Shown: positions 34,352 to 44,235, counted from the first letter of the stretch. The stretch is 64,000 bases of DNA from Acherontichlamydia pituitae (GCA_019634675.1 JAHCAX010000001.1:806001-870000); one strand, 5' to 3'. A program made the numbers and translations. Notes: generated by a model not told the origin, from the sequence alone.

Positions 34352-35616
34352 AACTTGCAGAGCGGACGATCTTCAGAAGAAAAGACTCTCAGAACTTTCT
34401 AAATGCAGGAGTTTTGCAGCCGGCTTTTATAGCCATTGCATCCTCCTTCTGCCAAGAACGGCGAGTCAAGGCAATCTCGCCGATGGAACATACGCCAGCC
34501 TTATCGGAACTGCTACCCTATGACCCAGCTTCTAAAGCTGAGGTCAAGCTCAAAGACGGTTTAAAAGAGTACCTCTTGCTCCTCGTCGCAGCGGAACAAG
34601 CAATGGAAGCCCTGCAAAAGGGGAACCTCAACGCCTTCGACCCTCTTGTAGGCGAAAATGCCTGTCAGATCAGGGCGGTAAAATTGGCTTTGATGGCATC
34701 CCGATCTTCATTTGATCCGGATACCTTACTGATAAAACTTGCCCGAGCTAAAAAAAAGACAGAAGTTCTTCTTCAAGAAAATTCTTTTCCTATTGGCAGC
34801 ACCCTAAAAGACTTCCTTGAAAGAGAAGAAATGAAGATCAAAATGCATGATAATGAACTATTCTTGATCGAATCGTTTATTCTATCCAAGATCAAAACCC
34901 CTAAAGCATTCACAAAAGAACTTCCCTTGGCCCTGCACGAATCCACAGACACCAAAAAACTCAGAGAGTTTCATAACGTTAGTCGATTTTTTGCCAATGA
35001 GCTCGTCCAATTCCTCCGAGAAAGGATCTCCATGAAATCGGTCTCGTTCGTTCAAAAACTTGCCTACAAGTTCCCTTCCATCAACGCAGAAATGGTATCA
35101 GATGATTTCTCCATCAATTACAGAGGGCTTCACTGCATCCCAGGCTATTGGACGGCGCAGATCCTCATGGAACAAGCATTTAAAAACGGTATTCCTATTG
35201 TGCTCCTTGCGAATCAAAAAGCCCAAGACCAGGACTATCAAGTCGTGCGGCAAACGACCCTCTTTTTTCAACCTACAGAAAAAGGCTATCAAGCAACCTC
35301 CGCCTCCGCCTTCGATCCTGAACAGCCAGCTCTAGTCATTGTTGGAACGACCTGTAGAGACTTTCAATCCCTTCCCGACTTAGAAGCTTGGAAAACCGAA
35401 TTGATGAAATATTGCCCCATAGAATTAATGCTTGCTGCAACAGCCATCCATCGGCAATATCCCGACTCTTCCAAAGAGCCTATGGTAGATGGGATTCAGG
35501 ACGAAAAGTATCACTACTATAAAGCAAAAGCCCATGAATGGGGCTGCTCGGCAGAAAATCCTTCACGGATCTTTTTGTCTCATGTCTTCTGCGATAAGAT
35601 CAAAAACATCAATTAA
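34348..35616 (+). CDS. Hypothetical protein, member B of a tandem paralogous pair
   Basis: 422 aa from GTG 34348 (4-bp overlap). Homology to member A begins only near residue 50 (SELLPYDPASK…), so ATG 34483 (378 aa), with AAGG about 10 nt upstream, may be the true start. Shared blocks: LVGENACQIRA, DNELFLIESFIL, FANELVQFLR, LHCIPGYWTAQ, AATAIHRQYPD and 'DGIQDEKYHYYKA…AENPSRIFLSHV'. No known domain. It converges on permease paralogue 3, with a 4-bp stop-to-stop overlap. Function unknown. Confidence 0.7.
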   Translation: MKLAERTIFRRKDSQNFLNAGVLQPAFIAIASSFCQERRVKAISPMEHTPALSELLPYDPASKAEVKLKDGLKEYLLLLVAAEQAMEALQKGNLNAFDPLVGENACQIRAVKLALMASRSSFDPDTLLIKLARAKKKTEVLLQENSFPIGSTLKDFLEREEMKIKMHDNELFLIESFILSKIKTPKAFTKELPLALHESTDTKKLREFHNVSRFFANELVQFLRERISMKSVSFVQKLAYKFPSINAEMVSDDFSINYRGLHCIPGYWTAQILMEQAFKNGIPIVLLANQKAQDQDYQVVRQTTLFFQPTEKGYQATSASAFDPEQPALVIVGTTCRDFQSLPDLEAWKTELMKYCPIELMLAATAIHRQYPDSSKEPMVDGIQDEKYHYYKAKAHEWGCSAENPSRIFLSHVFCDKIKNIN

Positions 35617-36833
35617 GTCAATTTCTTCGTCGACCAGATCGTTTCTTCAATCAGAATAATCACGAGAAATAAAATGATTGCGCTTGCCCCTGCTATCAAT
35701 GGGACGTTGGGATCGGAAGGGCGGCTCAATTGTATCATCAGAGCAATGATGCTGCTCAAGACCCAACAAAAACTGCTCCAAAATTGCTCCAAAGGCCGAG
35801 GTCGGTGTTTGACAACAATTTTGACCAACAGATCGACCAGTAGCACAGTCCCCAAGCTGACGATAAAATTAACCGCAATGGTCTCGAGATAAGCCAAAGA
35901 AGAAGAAATCGCAAAAGAAGATAGTTCCAATAATGTAAAAACTGCATAGATGACCGTGCCGCCGATTCCGACCAAAACCAATTGAACTGTGCTTCTATAG
36001 CGAGGGAAGATCACTTCCAAAGAAGCCGATGCAAAATAGATGTTCACCAAATTGACGCAGATCAGCGACAGCAGGATAAAAGCCAGCGTAAAGATTGTAT
36101 ACCCGGCAAATGCAGAGTTGACCACAAACCCCTCCAAGCTGCCAATACCCATCAGGACAATGAAAATCCCTAAACAGGTATGGATGACCGTGAATAGGGA
36201 AAGACCCAAAACAGCATCCTCCCTGGAGCGGGCATGTCGGAAAAAAGTCGGCAAGCTCACGATTCCAGGCAGCCAGCTCAGTATAACAGCTAAAATCCCA
36301 AAGAAAGAAATTTCCCATGTCCCAGCAAAAACCACAGGATGGTCGGAAGCCATTACGGCATAGACCATATAGCAGAACAAAAAAGGGAACGCTCTAACGC
36401 AGACCCATTTGATCAACCGGATGCCGCCAATGCTCAAAAATGCAGCTAGAAGTCCCAAACCGCTTCCCATAAGCCAATGCATCGGCTTGCCTTCCAGAAG
36501 GCTGATAGCATTGGTTGCAGCCGCGATCTGCATCGAATACCAGATTAAGATCGCAAAACAGAAAAGAAACGCAGCAAACAAGCCTGCTCCCTTCCCCAGG
36601 TACTCCCCAATATTTTCAATTGCATTGTAGCTGCTCTTGGCCATGGAATAAATGCCTAAACCAATGATCCACAGAATGAGGTTGCCAATCAAAATCGACA
36701 ACACTGCGCTGCCGGGCCCTTGCGCTTTAGCTAAAGAAGCCCCTACCAGCATCACGGGCAGCCCCATGGCAGCGCCTAAGATGCAGCCAATGTGCCAAAA
36801 GTTCTGAGTCTGACCAACAACACGTCTTTTCAT
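35613..36833 (-). CDS. NCS1-like transporter, paralogue 3
   Basis: 406 aa from ATG 36833, chosen because it aligns with the start of paralogue 2; a GTG at 36860 is in frame but has no SD. About 12 membrane helices, with SLPTFFRHARSRED, CVNLVNIYFASASLEV and KIVVKHRPRPLEQF near the C-terminus, closest to paralogue 2 (the N-terminal 'QNFwHigCIlgaamGLpv…IGNLILW' also matches). The substrate is not predictable beyond the NCS1-like fold. The gene converges with member B of the soluble pair. Confidence 0.7.
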   Translation of the reverse strand: MKRRVVGQTQNFWHIGCILGAAMGLPVMLVGASLAKAQGPGSAVLSILIGNLILWIIGLGIYSMAKSSYNAIENIGEYLGKGAGLFAAFLFCFAILIWYSMQIAAATNAISLLEGKPMHWLMGSGLGLLAAFLSIGGIRLIKWVCVRAFPFLFCYMVYAVMASDHPVVFAGTWEISFFGILAVILSWLPGIVSLPTFFRHARSREDAVLGLSLFTVIHTCLGIFIVLMGIGSLEGFVVNSAFAGYTIFTLAFILLSLICVNLVNIYFASASLEVIFPRYRSTVQLVLVGIGGTVIYAVFTLLELSSFAISSSLAYLETIAVNFIVSLGTVLLVDLLVKIVVKHRPRPLEQFWSSFCWVLSSIIALMIQLSRPSDPNVPLIAGASAIILFLVIILIEETIWSTKKLT

Positions 36834-36917
36834 ACAAGAGCAATGGGGGGTATAAGCCACTTAATTGCGACTATAGCTCTCTTAAGAGTTTTGTCAAGCC
36901 TGATAGCTAAGTAGAGC

Positions 36918-39704
36918 TTATTGATCTAGCGCATTCAGAAGATACAAGTCTAACTGATTAGCTAGCAGTTCAATGTTTGAAGGCTTTAAAACCTCTGAAT
37001 GATGTCCAGGGATTTGAAAAACTGTTAATTTTCCATGAATGGCAAGATTCCACGTTGTAGATAATGAGATATTGCTCATTCGAAAGAACTGTTCTATAGC
37101 TTCGAAAAATAATACGTTACCATAGTAGGGTTTGGGCTCGTAGCTCATAAGGGCTTTTAGATTTTGTTGCACAAGTTGAGAAATTTTTCTCTGGAATGTT
37201 TCAGATAAATGGCCCATTCCCATGCCTTCTAAAAGCATTTTCTGCAATTGCGGCATTGAAAGGTTGGAAGATGAAGAGACTTTCTTTGCCATTATTAGCT
37301 CAATTAAGAAGATAAGAAGCTCTCGAGGGTCATTTTTCGGAACTAATGGATGCTGTGGGTTAATTGCATCAATTATGCCAAGAAAAGAGGGTGCATGTCC
37401 CATTTGTTCAAGCTGTCTTGCAATTTCATATGCCAGAATTCCTCCAAATGAGTATCCACAAAGCAAATAAGGACCGATCGGAGATATTTCCAAGATTTCC
37501 TTAACAAGAACGGAAGCAATGTCTTCGATCTTTTGCTTTTGACACACTAATTCACCTAGTTCTATGCCATATATTGGACCTTGATAGCTCATGGAGTCTG
37601 CCAATGGTTTTAAAGATAGGCAGCTTCCTTCAATGCCAGGAATAAGAAAGAGTGGATATCCGGATCCTTCTCGTAAAGAGACTAAAGATGAGTTTGTCAG
37701 GTTTTGTTGGTTGATTGCTGCTGTTAGTTGAGAAATGGTGCGGTATTGAAATAGCGAATGGAGTTTTAGCGTGACTCCCAGTTCTTCTTCTATTCGAGAA
37801 ATGACTTGAAGACCAAGCAAAGAATCTCCTCCTAATGCAAAAAAATCATCATCGAGTTCAATTTTTTCAGTTCCCAAAAATTGCTGCCAAATTCTCAATA
37901 AAGTATCTTCTGCACTAGAGTCGGAGTTTATAGAATCATTCACAGTAAGATCAGATTTTCTCTTTTCAGATTCCTGAGGAGGATCAATCCAGCAACGTTT
38001 TTTTTCGAAGGGATAGGTTGGAAGGGGAATTCGTGAAGGTTGGTCAGTTCCATTTAAATGGGTCCAGATCTCATGCCAATCGATGACATCTCCTTTCATC
38101 CAGCTGTTTCCTATTTCATTCAGACATTTCTCTTGAGATGTTGTAAGAAAAGGAGTTAGTCCATTGCTCTCTAATAGAAGTGCTATTGCTTCTTCTCGGG
38201 ACTGGCATACGATGGTTCGTTTGTATTCGAAAGTCTTGCGTCCAACTTGAAGAGTATAAGCCACATCAGCAAGAGAAATCGTAGGGTTGTCAGTAAGATG
38301 GATTGCTAGGCTATGAGCGATATTTTTTAATGCAGAAGGTGTTTTTGCAGAAAGAATAAGAAGATGTGGTCCAGTTGATGGAGGTGCTTCACGCCGGTTT
38401 GGAGCTTCTTCAAGAATCAGATGGGCATTTGTTCCGCCCACTCCAAAGGAGCTAACGCAAGCTCGTCGAGGAGTTGTAATAGTTTCCCATTCCTTTAACT
38501 TCGGATTGATATAAAATGGGCTGTTTTCGAGGTTGATGTGAGGATTTAGAGCATTAAAATGCAACAAGGGAGGGATTTTTTGCTCATATAATGCAAAAAC
38601 AGCATTGATAAATCCCATCACACCAGCAGCTTCCATGCAGTGCCCTATATGACTTTTAACTGAGCTAATCGCACAGAATCCTTTTTTATCAGTATAGTTT
38701 CTAAAAGCCCTATTTAGGGCTTCAATTTCAATCGGATCCCCAAGAAAGGTAGCTGTACCATGAGCTTCTACATAGGAAATTGTTGCAGGATCCAGGTCGG
38801 CCATAGCTATTGCTGATTCAATTGCAGCAGCTTGACCTGAAACGCTAGGTGCAGCGTAGCTGATTTTTTCTCCGCCATCATTGTTCATTCCATATCCTCT
38901 AATGACCGCATAGATATGGTCTTTGTCTGCAATAGCTTCTTCCAATCGTTTTAAAACAACAATTCCCACTCCGTTACTTGGAACTGTTCCCTTAGCACTT
39001 GAATCGAAGGGCCTGCAGTGCCCATCCGGAGAAAAGATCATCCCATCTTGATAGCTGTAGCCGCTTTGTTGAGGAGAATAAATGGAAACTCCTCCAGCTA
39101 ATGCGATATCGCACTGGTAGGTTAGAAGATGGTTGCAAGCAATACAAATTGCAGATAGAGAGGTTGAACAGGCTGTTTGAATAGAAATGCTTGGTCCTTT
39201 TAAGTTAAGCCTATAGGAAGTCTTTGTGGTAAGAAAATCAGGTTCATTTCCAGTACGAATTAGAAAATCTCCCATGCTTTCCATAAGAGAGGAGTTAGGT
39301 AGGAGATGATGGAGAAAGTAAGTGCTTCGGCTTGTTCCACCATAGACACCAATAGAACCAGGATAGGAGTCGGAAGAATATCCGGCACTTTCCAAGGCTT
39401 CAAAAGCGCATTCTAAAAACAATCTTTGCTGTGGGTCTGTGAGTTGAGCTTCAATAAAAGGGATTCCGAAAAAGCTGGAATCAAAAAACTCAATATCTTT
39501 GAGAATCCCTCTTGACCTGACGTATCTTGATGCCTGAGCCTGCCACTCGGGTATATTGGAACCAGCTAATTCCTCATTGGAAAATCTGCTTATGCCTTCT
39601 TTGCCCTCACAGATATTTTTCCAAAAAGCTGTGATGTTTTCAGCGCCTGGAAATCTACCAGCAATTCCAATAACAGCAACGCCTTGTATTTGCTCTGTAT
39701 TCAC
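36918..39704 (-). CDS. Polyketide synthase: KS - (no AT) - ACP - thioesterase
   Basis: 928 aa. Ketosynthase domain 5-435 with the complete triad: Cys179 (QTACSTSL), His315 (EAHGTAT) and His355 (KSHIGHCMEA). Residues 445-575 hold the usual post-KS linker and the LPTYPFEKKRCWI pre-ACP motif, but the acyltransferase domain normally lying between them is missing, so malonyl loading must come in trans. ACP about 600-668 with phosphopantetheine Ser628 (GGDSLL). Type I thioesterase about 683-922 with nucleophile Ser752 (GYSFGG) and His901/902 (GHHSEVL). Translationally coupled to the upstream NRPS (ATGA overlap). Product release by hydrolysis or cyclisation is expected. Codon use is AT-rich, suggesting transfer. 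Confidence 0.93.
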   Translation of the reverse strand: MNTEQIQGVAVIGIAGRFPGAENITAFWKNICEGKEGISRFSNEELAGSNIPEWQAQASRYVRSRGILKDIEFFDSSFFGIPFIEAQLTDPQQRLFLECAFEALESAGYSSDSYPGSIGVYGGTSRSTYFLHHLLPNSSLMESMGDFLIRTGNEPDFLTTKTSYRLNLKGPSISIQTACSTSLSAICIACNHLLTYQCDIALAGGVSIYSPQQSGYSYQDGMIFSPDGHCRPFDSSAKGTVPSNGVGIVVLKRLEEAIADKDHIYAVIRGYGMNNDGGEKISYAAPSVSGQAAAIESAIAMADLDPATISYVEAHGTATFLGDPIEIEALNRAFRNYTDKKGFCAISSVKSHIGHCMEAAGVMGFINAVFALYEQKIPPLLHFNALNPHINLENSPFYINPKLKEWETITTPRRACVSSFGVGGTNAHLILEEAPNRREAPPSTGPHLLILSAKTPSALKNIAHSLAIHLTDNPTISLADVAYTLQVGRKTFEYKRTIVCQSREEAIALLLESNGLTPFLTTSQEKCLNEIGNSWMKGDVIDWHEIWTHLNGTDQPSRIPLPTYPFEKKRCWIDPPQESEKRKSDLTVNDSINSDSSAEDTLLRIWQQFLGTEKIELDDDFFALGGDSLLGLQVISRIEEELGVTLKLHSLFQYRTISQLTAAINQQNLTNSSLVSLREGSGYPLFLIPGIEGSCLSLKPLADSMSYQGPIYGIELGELVCQKQKIEDIASVLVKEILEISPIGPYLLCGYSFGGILAYEIARQLEQMGHAPSFLGIIDAINPQHPLVPKNDPRELLIFLIELIMAKKVSSSSNLSMPQLQKMLLEGMGMGHLSETFQRKISQLVQQNLKALMSYEPKPYYGNVLFFEAIEQFFRMSNISLSTTWNLAIHGKLTVFQIPGHHSEVLKPSNIELLANQLDLYLLNALDQ

Positions 39705-41623
39705 TTTTTAGCTCTTGTCCTAAATTGCTGGAATGCAGTTTTTTTTCTTTCTGAAAGTGTACGTCTGGTATCAATTTCGTTATTGGTAGTTATAGGGTTT
39801 TGTCTAAGAAGTATCGAGAGTTGAGAAACTGTTGGATATCGGAATAGATCCCCTATGGAAACATTTATTCGAAGTATGGTTTCGATATAAGTTTGGACGC
39901 TGATAATACTCAAGGAATCGCCGCCAAGATCAAAAAAATTATCATTCATTCCTACCTCGTTGAGATGCAATACCTTCTTAAAAATGTCAGCTAAAACCTT
40001 ATGTACTTCAGAAAGAAGAGGGTTCTCTTCAATAGGGTTTTTCGGCTGTTCGGAAATCATTGGAAGAGAGTGTCGGTTAATTTTTCCATTTGCATCTCTT
40101 GGAAATTGTTTTATTTGCTTAAGAATGGAAGGGATCATCGTGGAAGGTAGCTTTTGATGTAAATACTCCCTCAATTTCGAAGAAATATCTGATTGGGAAT
40201 CAGATAAAAAATAGCCGATTAATCGATTATTTTCTTGGAAGTCCTTTAGTGCAACAACTGCTGCTTCCTTAACGCTTGGAAATTGGCAGATGGCATTCTC
40301 TACTTCAGCAAGCTCGATACGAACGCCTCTTACTTTAACCTGAAAATCCATACGACCTAAGAATTCAAGGTTTCCATCAGCCAGAATCCGACCATAATCC
40401 CCAGTTTTATAAAGTCGAACAGGTTCATTTCCAGCAAGAGATACAATAATAAACCGTTCTGAGGTCAATTTTGGTTGATTTAAATATCCTAGAGCAAGGC
40501 CAGCACCGCCAATGAAGATTTCCCCTTTTTCGCCTAGAGAAACGGGTTGAAGATCTTCATTTAGAAGATGTATTTCAGTGTTAGGAAGGGGCTTGCCGAT
40601 TGTAATCGGAAAAATCTTCTTTTCTTGAGGGGAATAGATCATAGCTATTGTCGCTCCGCATGCGCATTCAGAAGGAGCATATTCATTATACAAAAAAGCA
40701 TTAGGAGCAAAGGTTGAATGTTGAGCAGGTATCCTTCTAGGGATGTTCTCACCTGCAAGACTTACTGTTTTCAATGTCGGCATCTGCTGTGATTTTTCCA
40801 ATAATATCGAGTAAAGAGAAGGGACGCATAATAGATAATTGACCGATTTCTCATTAATTAAGCTTATGACTTCATCGGCGTCAATAATGGGAGATGGCTT
40901 AAGAAAGCAAAGCGTACCTCCCGAAATTAATGTATGAAAAATGGTAAGAGTACTGATGTCGAAGCTGATCGAACCTGTAACAAGCCCAATCATTTCGGAA
41001 GGATAATAATTTTTATGCATGGTAGAAAAATGCGGAAAGTTTTCATAAGGAATCATTATCCCCTTGGGAGTTCCAGTTGATCCAGAAGTATAAATCAAAT
41101 AGGCAGGATTATCTGGTCTAGGGAATGGAAGATTTTGATTTTCATGAACTTTATCCATGGAACTCATTTCGTTCCAATTGAAATCGTTAAGATGGATGAG
41201 CTGATTGTTGTAATTTTCAAACTGAGTGGAATAGCAGGATTCAGTTAACACCAAATGTGGCTTAGCGTCTTGTATCATATAGTGTAAACGCTCTTTGGGA
41301 TAATGAGGATCTAAAGGAAAGTATACCCCTCCAGATTTTAAGATAGCGATAATGCCGATAAGGAGATTGAAGCCGCTTGGAATGCCGAGTCCAACGACTA
41401 TTTCAGGGCCTACTTGTTGTTCTTTTAGGAACAGAGCTAAGGTTGTCGATTTTTCATCTAGTTCTCGGTAGGATAAATTTTGATTTTCGAAGATCGCTGC
41501 TATGTGATCTGGATTCTTTTCGACTTGAAACTTGAATAATTGGCAGATATTTTTTTGCTCATCGGAGCAAAGAGGGTTATTGTTGTTTAACTGTTCGGTG
41601 CTTCGTCCTTTCAAATTTTGCAT
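39701..41623 (-). CDS. Nonribosomal peptide synthetase module: adenylation - PCP
   Basis: 640 aa. Adenylation domain about 25-525: A3 YTSGSTGTPKG (178-188), A4 around SISFDIST with Asp222 in the position of the amino-group-binding Asp235 of GrsA, A5 NEYAPSEC (313-320), A7 YKTGDYGR (405-412), A8 FLGRMDFQVKVRGVRIEL, and A10 NGKI (Lys514). PCP about 535-607 with Ser570 (LGGDSL). There is no condensation domain, so it is a loading module feeding the PKS that follows. The Asp222 suggests an alpha-amino acid or similar amine substrate; the specific residue cannot be read with confidence. Overlaps the MFS gene upstream by 47 bp and the PKS by 4 bp. Confidence 0.92.
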   Translation of the reverse strand: MQNLKGRSTEQLNNNNPLCSDEQKNICQLFKFQVEKNPDHIAAIFENQNLSYRELDEKSTTLALFLKEQQVGPEIVVGLGIPSGFNLLIGIIAILKSGGVYFPLDPHYPKERLHYMIQDAKPHLVLTESCYSTQFENYNNQLIHLNDFNWNEMSSMDKVHENQNLPFPRPDNPAYLIYTSGSTGTPKGIMIPYENFPHFSTMHKNYYPSEMIGLVTGSISFDISTLTIFHTLISGGTLCFLKPSPIIDADEVISLINEKSVNYLLCVPSLYSILLEKSQQMPTLKTVSLAGENIPRRIPAQHSTFAPNAFLYNEYAPSECACGATIAMIYSPQEKKIFPITIGKPLPNTEIHLLNEDLQPVSLGEKGEIFIGGAGLALGYLNQPKLTSERFIIVSLAGNEPVRLYKTGDYGRILADGNLEFLGRMDFQVKVRGVRIELAEVENAICQFPSVKEAAVVALKDFQENNRLIGYFLSDSQSDISSKLREYLHQKLPSTMIPSILKQIKQFPRDANGKINRHSLPMISEQPKNPIEENPLLSEVHKVLADIFKKVLHLNEVGMNDNFFDLGGDSLSIISVQTYIETILRINVSIGDLFRYPTVSQLSILLRQNPITTNNEIDTRRTLSERKKTAFQQFRTRAKK

Positions 41624-42779
41624 ATGGAAACCATGATACCGCCACGGCTAAAAATGAGAATGAAATTATATAGAGAGGGTTAAGATTGAAAGTATTATAA
41701 ATAATAACTGCAATTAAGGATAGCATAAAAGAAACAGTATCAACGGAGGAAATTAATCCGTAAATTTTACCTTGTTCATGGAACTCTCTTTCATTAGCTA
41801 GCAATGAAAATAATGCAGCACTTAAAAATGCGTTACCTACCATATGAAAAAAATAGCAGCCTGATAATACATAGACATCTAGTTCATTTGAGAAAATATA
41901 CAAAATAAAAAAAGGTATCAATGAAACCGCTGAAATGTTGTATCCTAATTTTATTATTGTTTTATCGTGAATTTTCTTGCAAAAATTCAATATTAACACG
42001 CCAAAAATATATCCAAACACCATTGCTAATGAAACAATTGAAAATCGAGATACATTAAAATCAATATATAGTAAAAGAATGCTGTATAAAGAAATTTCCC
42101 AAAGTAAGAATGACAAAAGAGCATTTCTTGTATGTGAAAGTTGTAGTTCATGAATAATAAGATTAATATCATTTAAAATAAGCTTCCATCTATCCATCTT
42201 AGGATTTGAGCTTCTCGAAATTTTTTGGTGAATAGAACTTTTATTGTCACGTATATCTTTAAAGTGAAATATGCTGAAATATATTAATGTCAAATAGATC
42301 ATTGACATAGCAATGTTTGCTTGTTCGTTGCTTAAAAATTTATTAAAATTAATTAGAATTAAATATGCTAGTGCAAAAGATCCTGTTGAAAGTGCAAAAG
42401 AAAATCGTATGTTTTTGGTTTGAGTATCAGCAATTGCAGCTAAAGATAATGGAGTTGTATTGCCTAATGTTCCTTTTAAGACGATCATTAATATAAGAGT
42501 TGAAAAAAAGAAGAGTATTTCTTGTGTATAAAAGAACTGAACTATTAATGAAAATAATGAAAATGTAAGAGAGATCACTAAACTTTTTTTTCTGCAGTAA
42601 AAGTCAGAAAATCCTGCTTGAATAGGAGATGCTAATATTTGTAATACCAAAAAAATTGAAAGCAAAATTAATTGCTGAAGAGGAGAGTTGTTGTTAAACG
42701 TTTTAACTAAAAAATTATCACACATTACATCTGCTAAAATGAATAACAAAAGAAGTGGTAGATAAATATTTCGTTTCAC
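41577..42779 (-). CDS. MFS transporter of the biosynthetic island
   Basis: 400 aa, about 12 hydrophobic helices, very rich in Phe/Ile/Leu and Asn, i.e. markedly AT-biased codon use. The typical MFS loop between helices 2 and 3 is seen as 'GFSDFYCRKKSLVI' (about 60-73; the G-x-x-x-D-R-x-G-R/K variant). The 3' end overlaps the NRPS gene by 47 bp, so it is part of the same transcript and is probably the exporter of the product or a precursor carrier. No closer subfamily recognised. Confidence 0.8.
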   Translation of the reverse strand: MKRNIYLPLLLLFILADVMCDNFLVKTFNNNSPLQQLILLSIFLVLQILASPIQAGFSDFYCRKKSLVISLTFSLFSLIVQFFYTQEILFFFSTLILMIVLKGTLGNTTPLSLAAIADTQTKNIRFSFALSTGSFALAYLILINFNKFLSNEQANIAMSMIYLTLIYFSIFHFKDIRDNKSSIHQKISRSSNPKMDRWKLILNDINLIIHELQLSHTRNALLSFLLWEISLYSILLLYIDFNVSRFSIVSLAMVFGYIFGVLILNFCKKIHDKTIIKLGYNISAVSLIPFFILYIFSNELDVYVLSGCYFFHMVGNAFLSAALFSLLANEREFHEQGKIYGLISSVDTVSFMLSLIAVIIYNTFNLNPLYIISFSFLAVAVSWFPYAKFERTKHRTVKQQ

Positions 42780-43275
42780 AATTCCAAAATCTCCATAAGT
42801 TCGAGAAAGATGTAGCAGTAGCCTCTCATCAGCGCAGGAACTCAGTTTCGTTGTTAAAGAAAAAAGTATTCTTACATGATAATTTCTTGATATAAGTAAT
42901 TAAGGTTTAGGATGTTCTATTAAAAATATCTTGTTTTGTAAAAGCAAGCAGAGTCTGGAACCTTGATAAAAAACAAGATGCTTAATTTAGATATACCACA
43001 AAGCTCTTTTTTAAAAAGCTTCGTGATAGGTTGTAGATCTAATAATGCGTCCGCGTCTTACTTCTATCTTCAAGCATTTGTACATGACAATTTTTGGATC
43101 TTCTGGGTAGCTGCGGCTTGGCCATATTGATTTATTGCCTTAAGAAATAGGCTTTGGCTTTTCCCCTTCGGCGAAAAGCATCTGCTTCGATCTAGCATTG
43201 TCTCGCTCGTCGATATGATCCAAAAATTGTCGTGTACAGAGTTCAAGAGAAGAATATGAATTACAAGGTGCTTTA
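42780..43275. other. Non-coding interval containing an inverted-repeat element
   Basis: The 496 bp between the MFS gene and the first methyltransferase hold no coding frame I believe in. The only structure found is the inverted repeat at 43079-43238. The part next to 42780 is AT-rich, as a promoter for the MFS-NRPS-PKS operon would be, but no clear boxes can be named. Confidence 0.55.
43079..43238. repeat. 160-bp element with 22-bp inverted arms
   Basis: 43079-43100 (TGTACATGACAATTTTTGGATC) and the reverse complement of 43217-43238 differ at one position only. Inside, GCTTTTCCCCTTCGGCGAAAAGC (43153-43176 region) can form a further small hairpin. No similarity to the other elements' cores was noticed, so this is a separate type. 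Confidence 0.7.
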
Positions 43276-44064
43276 CTAGAGATGCTTACGAGCTTTAATT
43301 GTTAATTGTTGAAACTGTAACAGAATCTCTTCGTTGAGATTCTTGTTAAGGTTTTCAGCTAGGCTGTTTTCTACAGCTTCATCAAGGAATTGATCTTGTA
43401 GTTGCTCTGGAAGAGGCACATAGCAGGTTATCCATCCCTTTAGATAAGCTTTCAATTCTTCTTTATTCTTATATTCTGTAAATCGGGACCTTGGAATAAA
43501 GTCTTCCAGCGCAATTTGATGTGAGGTAAGAATATCTTTATATTCATTCATGGAAAGCATTGTATGAACTGCTGATAAATTTTTATAAGATGGAAATTTT
43601 TCTAGTGTTTTTTCGAGAAAATGAACGTAAGAAGATTCTTTTAGGTATGTCAGAATTACAAGGATACCTCCGGGTTTAAGAGACTTACACATTAATTCTA
43701 AAGCCTTTTTGGGTTCTCTAATCCAAAGAAGGCAGCTAAAGCAGACGATTAGATCAAAGGAACTTTCTGGAAAATACATTTCTTCTGCCTTTATTTCTAA
43801 AAATTCAAGGTTTGGAAACTGTGAATTTGGAAACTTTTCTTTAGCATGACGAATCATTTTATGGGAGGCATCGATTCCAATTATTTTACCATTAGGTACT
43901 TTTAATGAAATTTCTGCAGTGATATTGCCATGTCCACAGCCTATGTCAAGCACAGATGCGGAAGGTTTTATATTCAATGAATTCAACAATTCCTGTGCTC
44001 GTTCATATTGCTGTTCAGAATGATTTTGATAATAAGATGCATCCAGGTCAATAGTTTTGTTCAT
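43276..44064 (-). CDS. SAM-dependent methyltransferase, island paralogue 1
   Basis: 262 aa, class I Rossmann methyltransferase: motif I VLDIGCGHGN (about 39-48), acidic end of beta2 IGIDASH, motif post-I about 93-105 (EEMYFPESSFDLIVCFSCL), and LKPGGILVIL. The C-terminal third (KGWITCYVPLPEQLQDQFLDEAVE) matches that of the two other island methyltransferases (45220 and 47595), so they form a paralogous set. Natural-product O-, N- or carboxyl-methylation is inferred. It is separated from the MFS-NRPS-PKS operon by about 500 bp. Confidence 0.85.
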   Translation of the reverse strand: MNKTIDLDASYYQNHSEQQYERAQELLNSLNIKPSASVLDIGCGHGNITAEISLKVPNGKIIGIDASHKMIRHAKEKFPNSQFPNLEFLEIKAEEMYFPESSFDLIVCFSCLLWIREPKKALELMCKSLKPGGILVILTYLKESSYVHFLEKTLEKFPSYKNLSAVHTMLSMNEYKDILTSHQIALEDFIPRSRFTEYKNKEELKAYLKGWITCYVPLPEQLQDQFLDEAVENSLAENLNKNLNEEILLQFQQLTIKARKHL

Positions 44065-44235
44065 GATAATTTCTCCATTTAAATTATGATTCTTTAAATA
44101 GCTAAGTCAGGGCAATAGATGTATTTTATGTTATATCCCTCCATTAGTTCAAGCAATATGACCTGATCCCTAAAAACCAGTCCACCCAAGATTAGAGGTT
44201 GGTGACAAACTACCCAATCCAAAAGGACACGAACC
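44065..44235. other. Left flank of the IS remnant
   Basis: Between the methyltransferase start and the transposase remnant, TTAGAGGTTGGTGACAAAC at about 44190 may be the terminal part of the former insertion sequence. No matching right end was found. No other coding or RNA feature is seen. Confidence 0.3.
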
